Source: Dongia_B soli (GTDB lineage: Bacteria; Pseudomonadota; Alphaproteobacteria; Dongiales; Dongiaceae). From it: a stretch of 64,000 bases of DNA. Within the stretch, counting starts at the first letter, position 1, and each line of letters starts with the position of its first letter. The notes under the pieces were generated by a model. The model made no database searches and was not told the origin of the DNA. It worked only from the letters and a program-made list of their open reading frames with translations. The stretch spans positions 248,001 to 312,000 of the forward strand of contig NZ_JAXCLW010000003.1 in the NCBI RefSeq assembly GCF_034044715.1, in the 5' to 3' direction. Positions 18,215-27,196 of the stretch are shown here, piece by piece. The position numbers and the translations under genes were made by a program.

Positions 18215-19405
18215 GTGGCCGACACTGCCTTCAACGCCAATCCGCCGTTGCGCTGGTCGACCACCTGGGGCTTGACAGCGGGGGTCTGCGCTGTCGGCTC
18301 GGAAGCCCTCCTGCTCTCGCCGGTCCTGGCCGATATCGGCCGGGATTTCGCCCTCCGCCCCGCGCAAACGGGTTTCGCCGTGACCATCTATGGCATCGCC
18401 TTGGCCGCCGTCGCGCCTTTTGCCGGGCTGATCAGCGATCGGCTGTCGCGCAAGCGGGCCTTGCGCCTCGGCCTCATCATCTTCAGCTGTGCCGGCTTCG
18501 TCGCTGCCTTCGCCAGCAGCTTTGAGATCCTGCTCGTTGCGCGCGCACTTTGCGCCGTCGGTGCCGCATTGTTTCTGCCGTCGAGCTATGCCTATGTCGG
18601 CGATGAAGTGCCGTTTGACCGGCGCGCCCAGGTTATGGGCCGGGTGATGTTCGGCTGGTCGATCTCCATGGTTCTTGGCGTTCCGCTCGGCGGCCTTCTC
18701 AGCGAGATTGTTGGCTGGCGGGGCGCCTTGGCGGCGCTGGCACTGCTGGGTCTTTTGGTTTTGGCAATGCTGTGGCGTTTGCCGTCGCGCCATCGCCCGA
18801 ATACCGAGCCGGGCGCCTTGAAGAGGTTGGCAGGCAATCTCTGGCGACTGATTTGCCAGGGCAAGATCCTGCTGCTGCTGACTGTCAACTTCCTCAACAT
18901 GTTCAGCTTCTATGGCGTCTACACCTATCTCGGCACCGATCTGCGCGGCGCACTGCAGACCGGCGGAGGCGGTGCTGCCTTATATGCCGGCTTCTACGGG
19001 CTGGGTTTCGGGATCTCGAGTATCAACGGCCGGCTGGCCGACCGGCTCGGCAAGCCGCGGACATTGATCATCGCTCTGCTTTGCCTCGCGGTCGTGTTGT
19101 CCAGCTTGCCGGTCGCGGCGCATGGTGCCATCACTTTGGCCATTGCCATGTGTATCTGGGGTATCTTCCAAGGCGGCGTCATGGTCAGCCTGCCCAGCAT
19201 TGTGACGGAACAATCCGCCGAATTGCGCGGCTCCGTTACCGCATTGCTGAGCTGCACCACTTATATCGGAGTCACCGTCGGTTCATCGGCGATGGGTCTG
19301 GTTTTCGAGGGTGCCGGCTATCAATTCGTCGGCCTGTTCTGCGGCGCGGCGTCCCTGCTGGCGGCGCTATTGTTTGTGATGCGCCGCCGGATTGCCGATC
19401 TCTAA
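18215..19405 (+). CDS. MFS transporter
   Basis: A 396-residue, 12-helix major facilitator. The cytoplasmic loop between helices 2 and 3 carries GLISDRLSRKRALRLG, the MFS motif A. I chose the GTG at 18215 because it follows GGAGA eight bases upstream; an in-frame ATG at 18155 would add 20 residues without a good ribosome-binding site. Similar 12-helix proteins are drug or arabinose/metabolite exporters (DHA1 type). A divergent Lrp gene suggests an amino-acid-linked substrate, which is inference. Confidence 0.88.
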   Translation: MADTAFNANPPLRWSTTWGLTAGVCAVGSEALLLSPVLADIGRDFALRPAQTGFAVTIYGIALAAVAPFAGLISDRLSRKRALRLGLIIFSCAGFVAAFASSFEILLVARALCAVGAALFLPSSYAYVGDEVPFDRRAQVMGRVMFGWSISMVLGVPLGGLLSEIVGWRGALAALALLGLLVLAMLWRLPSRHRPNTEPGALKRLAGNLWRLICQGKILLLLTVNFLNMFSFYGVYTYLGTDLRGALQTGGGGAALYAGFYGLGFGISSINGRLADRLGKPRTLIIALLCLAVVLSSLPVAAHGAITLAIAMCIWGIFQGGVMVSLPSIVTEQSAELRGSVTALLSCTTYIGVTVGSSAMGLVFEGAGYQFVGLFCGAASLLAALLFVMRRRIADL

Positions 19406-19409
19406 AAGC

Positions 19410-19440
19410 GCAAGAGCCGGCGGTCATTGCCGGCTCTTGC
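19410..19440. terminator. Strong hairpin between MFS gene and dmm operon
   Basis: GCAAGAGCCGGC and GCCGGCTCTTGC form a perfect 12-bp stem with a 7-nt loop. A run of A on the upstream side gives a U-run for the minus strand only beyond a short gap. It lies between convergent genes. Confidence 0.75.
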
Positions 19441-19468
19441 TGCTCCCAGGCGCCGATAAGACGATCGA

Positions 19469-20509
19469 TCAATCCAGGTCAAAGCCGACGGAAGTCGGCT
19501 TGCCGTCGTCATACTTGGACAGCCATTCCACTACCGTATCGCGATAGCGGGTCAGGCCCTTGTAATCGGCCAGTTCCGGCGGCAGCGATTTCAGCACGCG
19601 ATGGAAACGGCGCCCCCATTTCGGCTCGGTGACCAGCTCGTCCATCTTAATCATATAGCACCGGATCGGGAAAACGATCGCATTGGAACGCGGCAGACGC
19701 CAAAGCGATTGCAGTTCGACGCGCAGATGGACCTTGTCGCCGACATTTTCCGGCGTCACCTCGGTCCGGTCTTTGCCCCATTTGTGATAATTCTCGGGGC
19801 TGGTATCGAGCCGCGGATTGATGGTCATGGTCCAGTTCAAGCGCCGCACCGGATGGCCATGCTGCAGATTGAGCAGAAATTTCAGCGCGCGTTCAAAAAC
19901 GCCCATCTGATGGGCCAGCGGCACCGGCCCATGCCATTCCATGAAATTCATACCGATGTCGAAATCCAGCGACCAATCGGCCTGGGTGGTCACCATGCCA
20001 GCATCCATCCAGAGATTATTGTCGCGCTGATCCATGATCGCGAAATCGCCCTGAGTCTGGCGGGTGATGTATTCCATCGGCTCATAGGGAAGCGTGCTGA
20101 CATCGCCGAAGGTGAAGGTATCGTCGATGCCGAGCGGGCGATTGATCCAATGCCACTTGTCGCCCTGCTTATCGAGGCTGAAGAGCTCCGGATAGCTCTT
20201 CGACTTGCTCTCCATGATCAGTTCAAGCAGGTCCCATTGTGCCGTCATCATATGCGGCAGGGCCTGGCAGCGCAGCGGATCTTCCTTCAACACCAGCGCC
20301 CGGTCACGCATCTCGGAGACGTAATGTTCGTCGACATCGAAAAGGTGCTCATAGACCGAGCCCTTTGCCCCCGGCACATGGGGTTCGATATTGACCGAGT
20401 ACATGTACTTGTCTTCGGGGAACGGGAACGGAAAGCGCTTGATCGCCTGCGGACTGTTTTTGAACGTAAAACTGTCGCGGAACGTTTCGTCCTTGAACTG
20501 AATACCCAT
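19469..20509 (-). CDS. dmmC: Heme-dependent oxidative N-demethylase / dimethylamine monooxygenase subunit DmmC (DUF3445)
   Basis: A 346-residue DUF3445 protein. Characterised members are heme subunits that oxidise secondary methylamines such as dimethylamine, releasing the methyl group as formaldehyde. It contains family-typical blocks such as NIEPHVPGAKGSVYEHLF, LGIDDTFTFGD, DFDIGMNFMEWHGPVP and LNWTMTINPRLDTS. The heme-ligand residue cannot be assigned with confidence by eye. It is the last gene of the four-gene minus-strand operon, 100 bp after the reductase gene. Confidence 0.9.
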   Translation of the reverse strand: MGIQFKDETFRDSFTFKNSPQAIKRFPFPFPEDKYMYSVNIEPHVPGAKGSVYEHLFDVDEHYVSEMRDRALVLKEDPLRCQALPHMMTAQWDLLELIMESKSKSYPELFSLDKQGDKWHWINRPLGIDDTFTFGDVSTLPYEPMEYITRQTQGDFAIMDQRDNNLWMDAGMVTTQADWSLDFDIGMNFMEWHGPVPLAHQMGVFERALKFLLNLQHGHPVRRLNWTMTINPRLDTSPENYHKWGKDRTEVTPENVGDKVHLRVELQSLWRLPRSNAIVFPIRCYMIKMDELVTEPKWGRRFHRVLKSLPPELADYKGLTRYRDTVVEWLSKYDDGKPTSVGFDLD

Positions 20510-20609
20510 CTTACCCTCCCGTGCCGTCGGCCCCTCAGGTCCCGTCCGGCTTCACATAGAGATGCGTTATCCGAGCGCGCTTCTTTGCGGCGCGCTTGCG
20601 ATGGCGTCA

Positions 20610-21596
20610 TTAAAGATCGAGCACGATCTCACGCCCGTTGAGGCGTGACACGCAGATCATGATCTTCTTGCCGGACTCGCGCTCGTCCTTGCTGAGGTAG
20701 TGATCGTTATGCTCGATCTCTCCATCGGCACTGCAGACAACCGTCTCACATTGCCCGCAAGCACCGCCACGGCAGAGGAAGTTCGCATCGACATTCGCGG
20801 CTTCCAAAGCTTCCAGAATGCTCTGATGTTCGCCGACCATGACGTCGCGCTGCGATTTCTTCAGCTTGACGATGAAAGGCTTGCCGGATGGCGGTGCGAG
20901 GAATTCTTCCGAATGGACATTTTCATCCGGCCAGCCCGCCTCGCGGGCTTTCTTTTTCACCGCCTCGATCATCGGCGCAGGGCCGCAAACATAGAGATGC
21001 GTGCCCAGAGGCTGATGTTCCAGAAGATTATCGAAGTCGATCATCTGGCCTTCAGCCTGACAATAGGTCATTACCCGGTTGCGGCCATAACGCTCTTCAA
21101 GCTCGCGCCAATAGGCGCCGTGAGTGCGACTGCGGAAACCGTAATGCAGCTCGAACTTGCCATGCCGCGCGGCCAGGGCATCCATCATCGCCATGAAGGG
21201 CGTGATGCCGATACCACCGGCGATGAAGATGTGCTTGCGGCCACCGGCGCTGATGGGGAACAGATTGACCGGATTGCTGATGGTCAGGATGTCGCCTTCC
21301 TTGACCTGATCATGCATGAAATGCGATCCGCCGCGCGAAGCCTCGGTGCGGAGCACGCTGATCTCGAAGCAGCTTGAATCATCCGGCGACGACATCAGGG
21401 AATAGGGATTGCGATAGGTGACGGTGTTTCCCGCCGCATCCCTGCCCTTCATTGTCACGACGACATGCGATCCACCAGAGAATCGTGGCAGGACTGCGTC
21501 CGAACCATCGACCGGAACGAAGCGAAAGCATTTGACGGCGTCCGCCACCTTTTTGATCGATGTCACGACGACTTGCATACCCGTATTCTTGCTCAT
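20610..21596 (-). CDS. dmmB: PDR/VanB-type flavin and 2Fe-2S reductase, dimethylamine monooxygenase subunit DmmB
   Basis: A 328-residue electron-transfer subunit. The N-terminal flavin domain has the YRNPYSLMSSP block, the NAD-binding region has FIAGGIGITPFMAM and LYVCGP, and the C-terminus is a plant-type ferredoxin with CRGGACGQC and a fourth cysteine in MICVSR. It passes electrons from NAD(P)H to the heme demethylase. Its ATG at 21596 overlaps the dmmA stop by four bases. The open frame extends upstream inside dmmA in another frame, which is not coding. Confidence 0.92.
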   Translation of the reverse strand: MSKNTGMQVVVTSIKKVADAVKCFRFVPVDGSDAVLPRFSGGSHVVVTMKGRDAAGNTVTYRNPYSLMSSPDDSSCFEISVLRTEASRGGSHFMHDQVKEGDILTISNPVNLFPISAGGRKHIFIAGGIGITPFMAMMDALAARHGKFELHYGFRSRTHGAYWRELEERYGRNRVMTYCQAEGQMIDFDNLLEHQPLGTHLYVCGPAPMIEAVKKKAREAGWPDENVHSEEFLAPPSGKPFIVKLKKSQRDVMVGEHQSILEALEAANVDANFLCRGGACGQCETVVCSADGEIEHNDHYLSKDERESGKKIMICVSRLNGREIVLDL

Positions 21597-22186
21597 CTGA
21601 ACGCTTCCTCGACCGGTGGAACCTCGCCAGGCACCTCGGCATCGATGCAAACACCCTGGAATGCCGCGATGCGCCGGGAATAATGATCGCGGACCAGCAA
21701 TGTCAGCCCGCAATGGCTGCATGTCGCCGGGTTGGTCGTGACATTTTCCGTAATGCCCTTGCAGTGCACGCAGGAGACACGCCGCGCCAAGGATCCGCGA
21801 TGTTCGGTGCGGATGGAGAGGAAGTTGATGCCGGCATCGGTACCGACCTTCATCACCTGCCCGATAAAGCCTTCGGTGCCGGCGGCGTAAAGCCGCAGAC
21901 CCATATGCGCCGTCGACAGGATGACACCCAGCCGAGTGAGCATTGTCGATATCGTCGGCGCTTCCCAATAATCGGCGTTCAAAGCACGAAGGGCGGCCGC
22001 GTGATTGCTGCCGCCCTTTACATGCAGGATTTCCAGGCGCGATAAGAACCCGGGGTCCTTCGTTTCCGCCTTTTCCAGCAGCGCCAAAGCCCCTTCGCCC
22101 TCAAGGGCAACCAGATGCCGTCGCGCGTGCGGATCAATATGCAAGCCCGTATATTCGGGCCGGCTTTTGATACCCGAAACCAGCAT
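21593..22186 (-). CDS. dmmA: Dimethylamine monooxygenase subunit DmmA
   Basis: A 197-residue protein whose C-terminal part contains a rubredoxin-like or zinc-ribbon arrangement, CVHC...CSHC, followed by LTLLVRDHYSRRIAAFQGV, characteristic of the DmmA family. The N-terminal 130 residues lack recognisable motifs. Together with DmmB and DmmC it forms the multicomponent dimethylamine monooxygenase. It starts 66 bp after dmmD and overlaps dmmB by four bases, which indicates coupled translation. Confidence 0.88.
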   Translation of the reverse strand: MLVSGIKSRPEYTGLHIDPHARRHLVALEGEGALALLEKAETKDPGFLSRLEILHVKGGSNHAAALRALNADYWEAPTISTMLTRLGVILSTAHMGLRLYAAGTEGFIGQVMKVGTDAGINFLSIRTEHRGSLARRVSCVHCKGITENVTTNPATCSHCGLTLLVRDHYSRRIAAFQGVCIDAEVPGEVPPVEEAFR

Positions 22187-22252
22187 AATCCTTGATCCCG
22201 TTAGGGCCGTGACGCTCTTGCGAGCATCACGGCTTCAACATTTTCCTTGAAC

Positions 22253-23386
22253 TTAACCGACAGCCGTCCGCTTCTTCTTTTCCGGATCGTCGAAAGTGAT
22301 GGTATGCGCAATCGCATTTGCCTTGACGTTCTTGCCGCGGACTTCCAGCTTCACGCCTTGCTTGGCATAGGGCGTATCGAGACGGGCGATCGCCATCGAT
22401 TTCTTCGTGAGCTTGGAATAAGACGGGCAGGTGATGACACCGACCTTCTTGCCGTCGGCCCAAACTTCATCACCGGCATCTGTCATCTTATCCGCATCGA
22501 TCAGCATGCCGAAGATCTTGAAGCGCTCCTTTCCCTTCAAGCGATAATGTTCCTCTGCACCACGGAAGCCGGTCTTGCCGGGGCTGACGGTGAAGTCGAG
22601 GCCGAGTTCCCAAAGCGAATCGCCCGGGCCTTCGTTCGCGAAGGGATACATCTGCGAATTGTCGTAGGGATAGAACAGCAGATAGCTTTCGACGCGCAGC
22701 AGGTCGAGCACGCTGAAGCAGACCGGGATGATGCCCATGCTCTTGCCTTCTGCGAGAATGGTATCCCAGACCAACGGCGCATCCTGGCCGCGCACGAAGA
22801 TTTCATAGCCGCGCTCGCCGGTATAGCCGGTGCGGGAAATCATCACCGGCGCGCCGAACAGCGAGGTCTGCATGTGATGGAAGTAACGAAGGTCGCGAAT
22901 GCCCGGCACATGCTTCGCCAGGAAGTCGACCGCCACCGGACCCTGCAGGGAAAGATCGTGCAGGTCATCATCGAACAGCACGGCACAATTACGGCCCTGC
23001 GCCTGCTTCACCACTTCCTCATGTCCGGAACCCGAACCATGGACCAGCATCCAGGAATTTGGGCCGGTGCGGTAGACGATGCAGTCATCGGTGAAATGGC
23101 CGCGCTCATTGAGCATGCAGGCATAAACCGACTTCCCGGGATAGAGCTTGGAAACATCACGGGTGGTGATGTAATCCAATACGGCGATCGCATGCGGACC
23201 GACCAGATGAACCTTTTTAAGACCAGAAACATCCATTAGACCAGCTTTGGTCCGCACAGCAGCGTGCTGGTCCAGAATATCGGAATCATAGGTCCAGGCT
23301 GTTCCCATGCCGCTCCAATCCTCGAGCTGCGAGCCCAAGGCGCGGTGACGATCTGCGAGCACGGAAAAGCGCCAACTCTTCGGCAT
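22253..23386 (-). CDS. dmmD: Aminomethyltransferase (GcvT-like) family protein DmmD
   Basis: A 377-residue GcvT-like folate-binding protein: DHQxAVRTKAG-type opening (DQHAAVRTKAGLMDVSGLKK), RTGYTGERGYEIF in the middle and a C-terminal barrel with PSYSKLTKKSMAIARLD. In dmmDABC operons this subunit is thought to load the formaldehyde released by demethylation onto tetrahydrofolate. It is the first gene of the operon, with a strong GGAGGAATT site before the ATG. A true glycine cleavage T protein is less likely because no gcvH or gcvP is adjacent. Confidence 0.9.
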   Translation of the reverse strand: MPKSWRFSVLADRHRALGSQLEDWSGMGTAWTYDSDILDQHAAVRTKAGLMDVSGLKKVHLVGPHAIAVLDYITTRDVSKLYPGKSVYACMLNERGHFTDDCIVYRTGPNSWMLVHGSGSGHEEVVKQAQGRNCAVLFDDDLHDLSLQGPVAVDFLAKHVPGIRDLRYFHHMQTSLFGAPVMISRTGYTGERGYEIFVRGQDAPLVWDTILAEGKSMGIIPVCFSVLDLLRVESYLLFYPYDNSQMYPFANEGPGDSLWELGLDFTVSPGKTGFRGAEEHYRLKGKERFKIFGMLIDADKMTDAGDEVWADGKKVGVITCPSYSKLTKKSMAIARLDTPYAKQGVKLEVRGKNVKANAIAHTITFDDPEKKKRTAVG

Positions 23387-23424
23387 TTAATTCCTCCAGA
23401 ACTTTCCTTTTACGAATTATTATT

Positions 23425-23474
23425 TCCCGCAGGTTAACCCCGATTTGTGAAATTGCAACCGGATTCCTGCGGGA
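23425..23474 (-). promoter_or_regulatory. Inverted repeat upstream of dmm operon
   Basis: TCCCGCAGG and CCTGCGGGA are perfect arms separated by 32 bases, ending about 40 bp from the dmmD ATG. They could be an operator or a leader hairpin for the dmm operon; no regulator gene for it is in the window. Confidence 0.4.
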
Positions 23475-23783
23475 TATTTTTTATTTACCAGCGTTTTATA
23501 GCCCGGCGCGCAAGCAGCGGCGATTGTAGCGCCGCCCTGCGGCAGGTCGAGCTCTCAACTACCGGCGGTTTTTGTTATCGCAGCGACCAAATTCAATATC
23601 GAGCGGGTCGGCATCGGTCAATCATGCGCTTGAAAGATTGAGAAATAATTGCGGCCAACAAAACCAAAGATGGCCCAATTAAGGAATCTGCCGCACCATT
23701 AGCATTATTGGTCTTCACATGGCCTCTACGAGCGGGGAGCTAGATGTGCGGCAGTTTTTATCCAGGGGCGGGAAAGCGCTGAT

Positions 23784-23820
23784 CCTCTAGCGTGGTGATC
23801 AGGTGACGCCACGCTTGAGG
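23784..23820 (-). terminator. Hairpin downstream of glmS
   Basis: CCTC-t-AGCGTGG pairs with CCACGCT-t-GAGG around a 13-nt loop, ten bases after the glmS stop. There is no U-run, so termination strength is uncertain. Confidence 0.55.
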
Positions 23821-23829
23821 ATCACAACT

Positions 23830-25650
23830 TCATTCGACGGTCACGCTCTTGGCTAGATTGCGCGGTTGATCGACATCAGTCCCTTTCGCCACAGCTGCAT
23901 GATAGGCCAGGAGCTGCACCGGCACGGCATAAAGGATCGGTGCTACAAAAGGATCGACCTTGGGCAATGTCACAGCCGCCATGGCGTCGCCGCCCAGCTT
24001 GGCGACACCCTCGGCATCGGAGAAAAACACGACACGTCCGCCGCGGGCGCGCACTTCCTGCAGATTGGAGGCGGTCTTGTCGAAGAGGTCGTCATACGGC
24101 GCCACGACGATGACCGGGACCTCTTCATCGATCAAAGCGATCGGCCCATGCTTCATCTCGCCGGCGGCATAGCCCTCGGCGTGGATATAGGAGATCTCCT
24201 TCAACTTCAGCGCCCCTTCCAAAGCGATCGGATAGGATGTCCCACGGCCCAGGAACAGGACGTCGCGTGCCTCCGCCACCTTGAGGGCGATTTCCTTCAA
24301 TCGCTGATCGTGATTGAGAACTTCCGAGACCCGCGCCGGCACTTCGATCAACGCGCCGGAAAGCTCGCCCTCTCGCTTGGCATCGATGGCGCCGCGGGCC
24401 CGCGCCGCTGCGATTGCCAGCGTGGCAAGCACGACGAGCTGTGTGGTGAAGGCCTTGGTCGAGGCAACGCCGATCTCCGGCCCGGCCAGGGTCTGAAGGA
24501 CGACATCTGCCTCCCGCGCGATTGTGCTTTCGGGAACGTTGACGACGGCAATGATCTTGTTGCCCTCGCTTTTGGCATAGCGCAATGCGGCGAGCGTATC
24601 GGCTGTCTCGCCCGATTGCGAAATGACCAGGGTCGCGCCGTCCGGCGGCAACGGCGCGGTGCGATAGCGGAACTCCGATGCGACATCGATTTCCACCGGC
24701 AGCCGCGCGATCTGCTCGAACCAGTATTTGGCGACGAAGCCGGCGAGATAGGCGGTACCACAGGCGACGATGGTCAGCCGACTGAGCTTTGCGAAATCGA
24801 ATGGCATTGCCGGCAACTCGATCCGGCGTTCCAGCGGATTCAAGAAAACCTGCAACGTATCGCCGATCACCGCCGGCTGCTCGGCAATTTCCTTCATCAT
24901 GAAATGGCGATAATTGCCCTTGCCGATCAGGGCGCCCGACAACGCCGTCTGCTTGACTTCGCGATTGACCAGGCGATCCTGGTTATAGATCGTCGCGCCT
25001 TCCGGCGTGATGACGGCCCAGTCGTCTTCCATCAGATAGCAGATGCGGCTGGTGAAGGGCGCCAGTGCCATCGCGTCGGAACCGAGATACATCTCGCCAT
25101 TGCCATAGCCGATCGCCAGAGGCGAACCCCGCCGCGCACCGATCATCAGGTCCGGCCGCCCGGCAAACAGGATGGCCAGCGAGAACGCACCCTGCAGACG
25201 GGTCATCGCCATCGACATCGCTTCTTCCGGCGTCTTGCCGTGATCGAGATAATGCGTCAGCAGATGGGCCACGGTCTCCGTATCGGTCTCGGTGACGAAG
25301 ACATGACCGGCCGCGCGGAGCTCGTCACGCAGTTCCTGGAAATTCTCGATGATGCCGTTATGGACCACGGCGACCTTCTCGGTGGCATGCGGATGGGCGT
25401 TCACCTCATTGGGACGGCCATGGGTTGCCCAACGGGTATGGCCAATACCGGTTGTGCCGCTCAGCGGTTCAGAAGATAAAAGCTTTTCCAGGTTACCGAG
25501 CTTGCCTTCCGCGCGACGACGATCGATCCGGCCGTCCACAAGTGTGGCAATGCCGGCGGAATCATAGCCGCGATATTCCAGACGCTTCAAACCATCAAAT
25601 AAAAGCGAGGCGACCGGCGATTTGCCGAGAATTCCGATGATGCCGCACAT
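23830..25650 (-). CDS. glmS: Glutamine-fructose-6-phosphate aminotransferase (isomerizing)
   Basis: GlmS makes glucosamine-6-phosphate from fructose-6-phosphate and glutamine, the first step to UDP-GlcNAc for peptidoglycan and lipopolysaccharide. The 606-residue protein starts MCGIIGILG, so Cys2 is the glutaminase nucleophile. GHTRWATHG and a HNGIIEN block complete the N-terminal Ntn hydrolase, and two SIS domains follow (SQSGETADTLAAL; GRGTSYPIALEGALKLKE). The C-terminus LAKSVTVE is canonical. It is 58 bp downstream of glmU on the same strand. Confidence 0.98.
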   Translation of the reverse strand: MCGIIGILGKSPVASLLFDGLKRLEYRGYDSAGIATLVDGRIDRRRAEGKLGNLEKLLSSEPLSGTTGIGHTRWATHGRPNEVNAHPHATEKVAVVHNGIIENFQELRDELRAAGHVFVTETDTETVAHLLTHYLDHGKTPEEAMSMAMTRLQGAFSLAILFAGRPDLMIGARRGSPLAIGYGNGEMYLGSDAMALAPFTSRICYLMEDDWAVITPEGATIYNQDRLVNREVKQTALSGALIGKGNYRHFMMKEIAEQPAVIGDTLQVFLNPLERRIELPAMPFDFAKLSRLTIVACGTAYLAGFVAKYWFEQIARLPVEIDVASEFRYRTAPLPPDGATLVISQSGETADTLAALRYAKSEGNKIIAVVNVPESTIAREADVVLQTLAGPEIGVASTKAFTTQLVVLATLAIAAARARGAIDAKREGELSGALIEVPARVSEVLNHDQRLKEIALKVAEARDVLFLGRGTSYPIALEGALKLKEISYIHAEGYAAGEMKHGPIALIDEEVPVIVVAPYDDLFDKTASNLQEVRARGGRVVFFSDAEGVAKLGGDAMAAVTLPKVDPFVAPILYAVPVQLLAYHAAVAKGTDVDQPRNLAKSVTVE

Positions 25651-25708
25651 GTTGTTCTAGCTCTCCTGTTGTCGCATCAAGAGCCCCCATACTCAACGTA
25701 TCCTGCCG

Positions 25709-27082
25709 TCAGTCTTTGGCTTTACGCGCGGCCTTTTCTGCCGCCTTGGCCTTACGAAACTGTACGGCCCAATCCGGCTTATCGACCTGCGCGCCACGCG
25801 CCACAGCCAAGGCATCTGCGGCAACGTCGCGCGTGATGACGCTGCCGGCGCCCACGATGGCGCCGTCGCCAATCTTGACGGGCGCCACCAGAGAGGAATT
25901 GGAGCCAATGAAAGCACCTTTCCCAATCAGTGTCTTCTCTTTCAGGAAGCCGTCATAATTACAGGTGATCGTCCCGGCTCCCACGTTACTCTTTGCGCCA
26001 ACCTCGGCATCACCCAGATAGGTGAGGTGATTGGCCTTGGCGCCGGCGCCCAGTTTCGTGTTCTTGGTTTCGACGAAATTGCCGACATGCGCATCCTCGC
26101 CGATCTCGCTCCCGGGCCGCAGGCGCGCGAAAGGACCAATTACCGCGCCCTGGGCAATGCATGTCCCTTCGATGTGACAGAAAGCACGAATCTCGACATT
26201 GTCGGCAATGCTGACCCCGGGACCGAAAACCACGCTGGGTCCGATCACCACATCGCGGCCGAGTTTCGTATCGCTGCTGAAATAGACCGTCTCTGGATCC
26301 TGCAGCGTCACTCCCTCGCTCATCGCTGCATGGCGCCGGGCGTGTTGATAGAGTTTCTCGGCGGCGGCAAGATCGGCGCGGCTGTTGACGCCCAGCAATT
26401 CCTCTGCCGGCGCTTCGACACAGGCGCAGCGCCGGCCGGCCTGCCGGGCCAGCGCAACGATATCGGTCAAATAATATTCGCCCTTGGCATTGTCATTGCC
26501 GATGCGCTCGACCAGCGACCAGATGACAGCGGCATCGATCGCCATCACGCCTGAATTGCACAGGCCGACGGCCAGTTCCGCCGCAATGGCATCCTTATGC
26601 TCGACGATCTTCGCAACGCTGCCATCGGCCTCGATGATGATGCGGCCATAGCCGGTCGGATCGGCAGGACGCATGCCGAGAACAACCACTGCCGGCTTAT
26701 CCGTTTCCTGGCGGCGCTCCACCATTTTCCGCAATGTCGCGGTCGAGACGAAAGGCGAATCCCCGAATAGGACGAGGATCGTTTCGGCCCCCGTATCGGC
26801 AAGAGCCTGACGCGCGGATTTCGCAGCATGACCGGTGCCCAAGGCTTCGGTCTGATAGGCGATATTATGCGGCGCCACCTCGCAGGCCACGTCATCCATT
26901 CCCGGTGCGATCACCGCCGTCACCGAAATTGGCGCCAGCGGCGTCAGGTTATCGAGAACATGGCCGATCATTGTGCGATTGGCGATGCGGTGCATGACCT
27001 TGGGAAGGCGCGATTTCATACGGGTGCCCTGGCCGGCAGCAAGGATGATGGCAGCGACGGACAACGATGAATTCTGCGGCAT
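25709..27082 (-). CDS. glmU: Bifunctional GlcNAc-1-P uridyltransferase / GlcN-1-P acetyltransferase
   Basis: A 457-residue cytoplasmic enzyme completing UDP-GlcNAc synthesis. The N-terminal pyrophosphorylase domain has LAAGQGTRMKSRLPKVMH, and the C-terminal left-handed beta-helix acetyltransferase shows hexapeptide repeats with GNFVETKNTKLG and NHLTYLGDAEVG. The start at 27082 gives the normal length; an upstream in-frame ATG (27214) would extend into the divergent gph gene region. Transcribed with glmS. Confidence 0.97.
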   Translation of the reverse strand: MPQNSSLSVAAIILAAGQGTRMKSRLPKVMHRIANRTMIGHVLDNLTPLAPISVTAVIAPGMDDVACEVAPHNIAYQTEALGTGHAAKSARQALADTGAETILVLFGDSPFVSTATLRKMVERRQETDKPAVVVLGMRPADPTGYGRIIIEADGSVAKIVEHKDAIAAELAVGLCNSGVMAIDAAVIWSLVERIGNDNAKGEYYLTDIVALARQAGRRCACVEAPAEELLGVNSRADLAAAEKLYQHARRHAAMSEGVTLQDPETVYFSSDTKLGRDVVIGPSVVFGPGVSIADNVEIRAFCHIEGTCIAQGAVIGPFARLRPGSEIGEDAHVGNFVETKNTKLGAGAKANHLTYLGDAEVGAKSNVGAGTITCNYDGFLKEKTLIGKGAFIGSNSSLVAPVKIGDGAIVGAGSVITRDVAADALAVARGAQVDKPDWAVQFRKAKAAEKAARKAKD

Positions 27083-27196
27083 CGGATCGGCGGCTCCAGC
27101 GGGTGTCCCGCAAAAGTCATTGAGATAAAGCGGAAAATGCCATATCCCCGGCTTGGCTCCAAGCACCGAATGGACAAGAACGGTCAGGTCACAGAT

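Larger units (their letters stand above)
23387..23829. other. Intergenic region between dmmD and glmS
   Basis: No convincing gene is present. It holds the dmmD leader and promoter, with a 9-bp inverted repeat TCCCGCAGG / CCTGCGGGA (23425-23433 and 23466-23474) 40-90 bp upstream of the dmmD start, a short GCGGCG / CGCCGC hairpin at 23517-23535, and the glmS 3' hairpin at 23784-23820. An open frame at 23447-23641 lacks a ribosome-binding site and coding character. Confidence 0.6.

Noticed and set aside
23447..23641. 64-codon open frame in the dmmD-glmS gap
   Set aside because: Lacks a ribosome-binding site and lies in the dmm leader with inverted repeats.
23866..25479. 537-codon open frame antisense to glmS
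   Set aside because: High GC leaves long open frames opposite real genes; glmS is unmistakable here.
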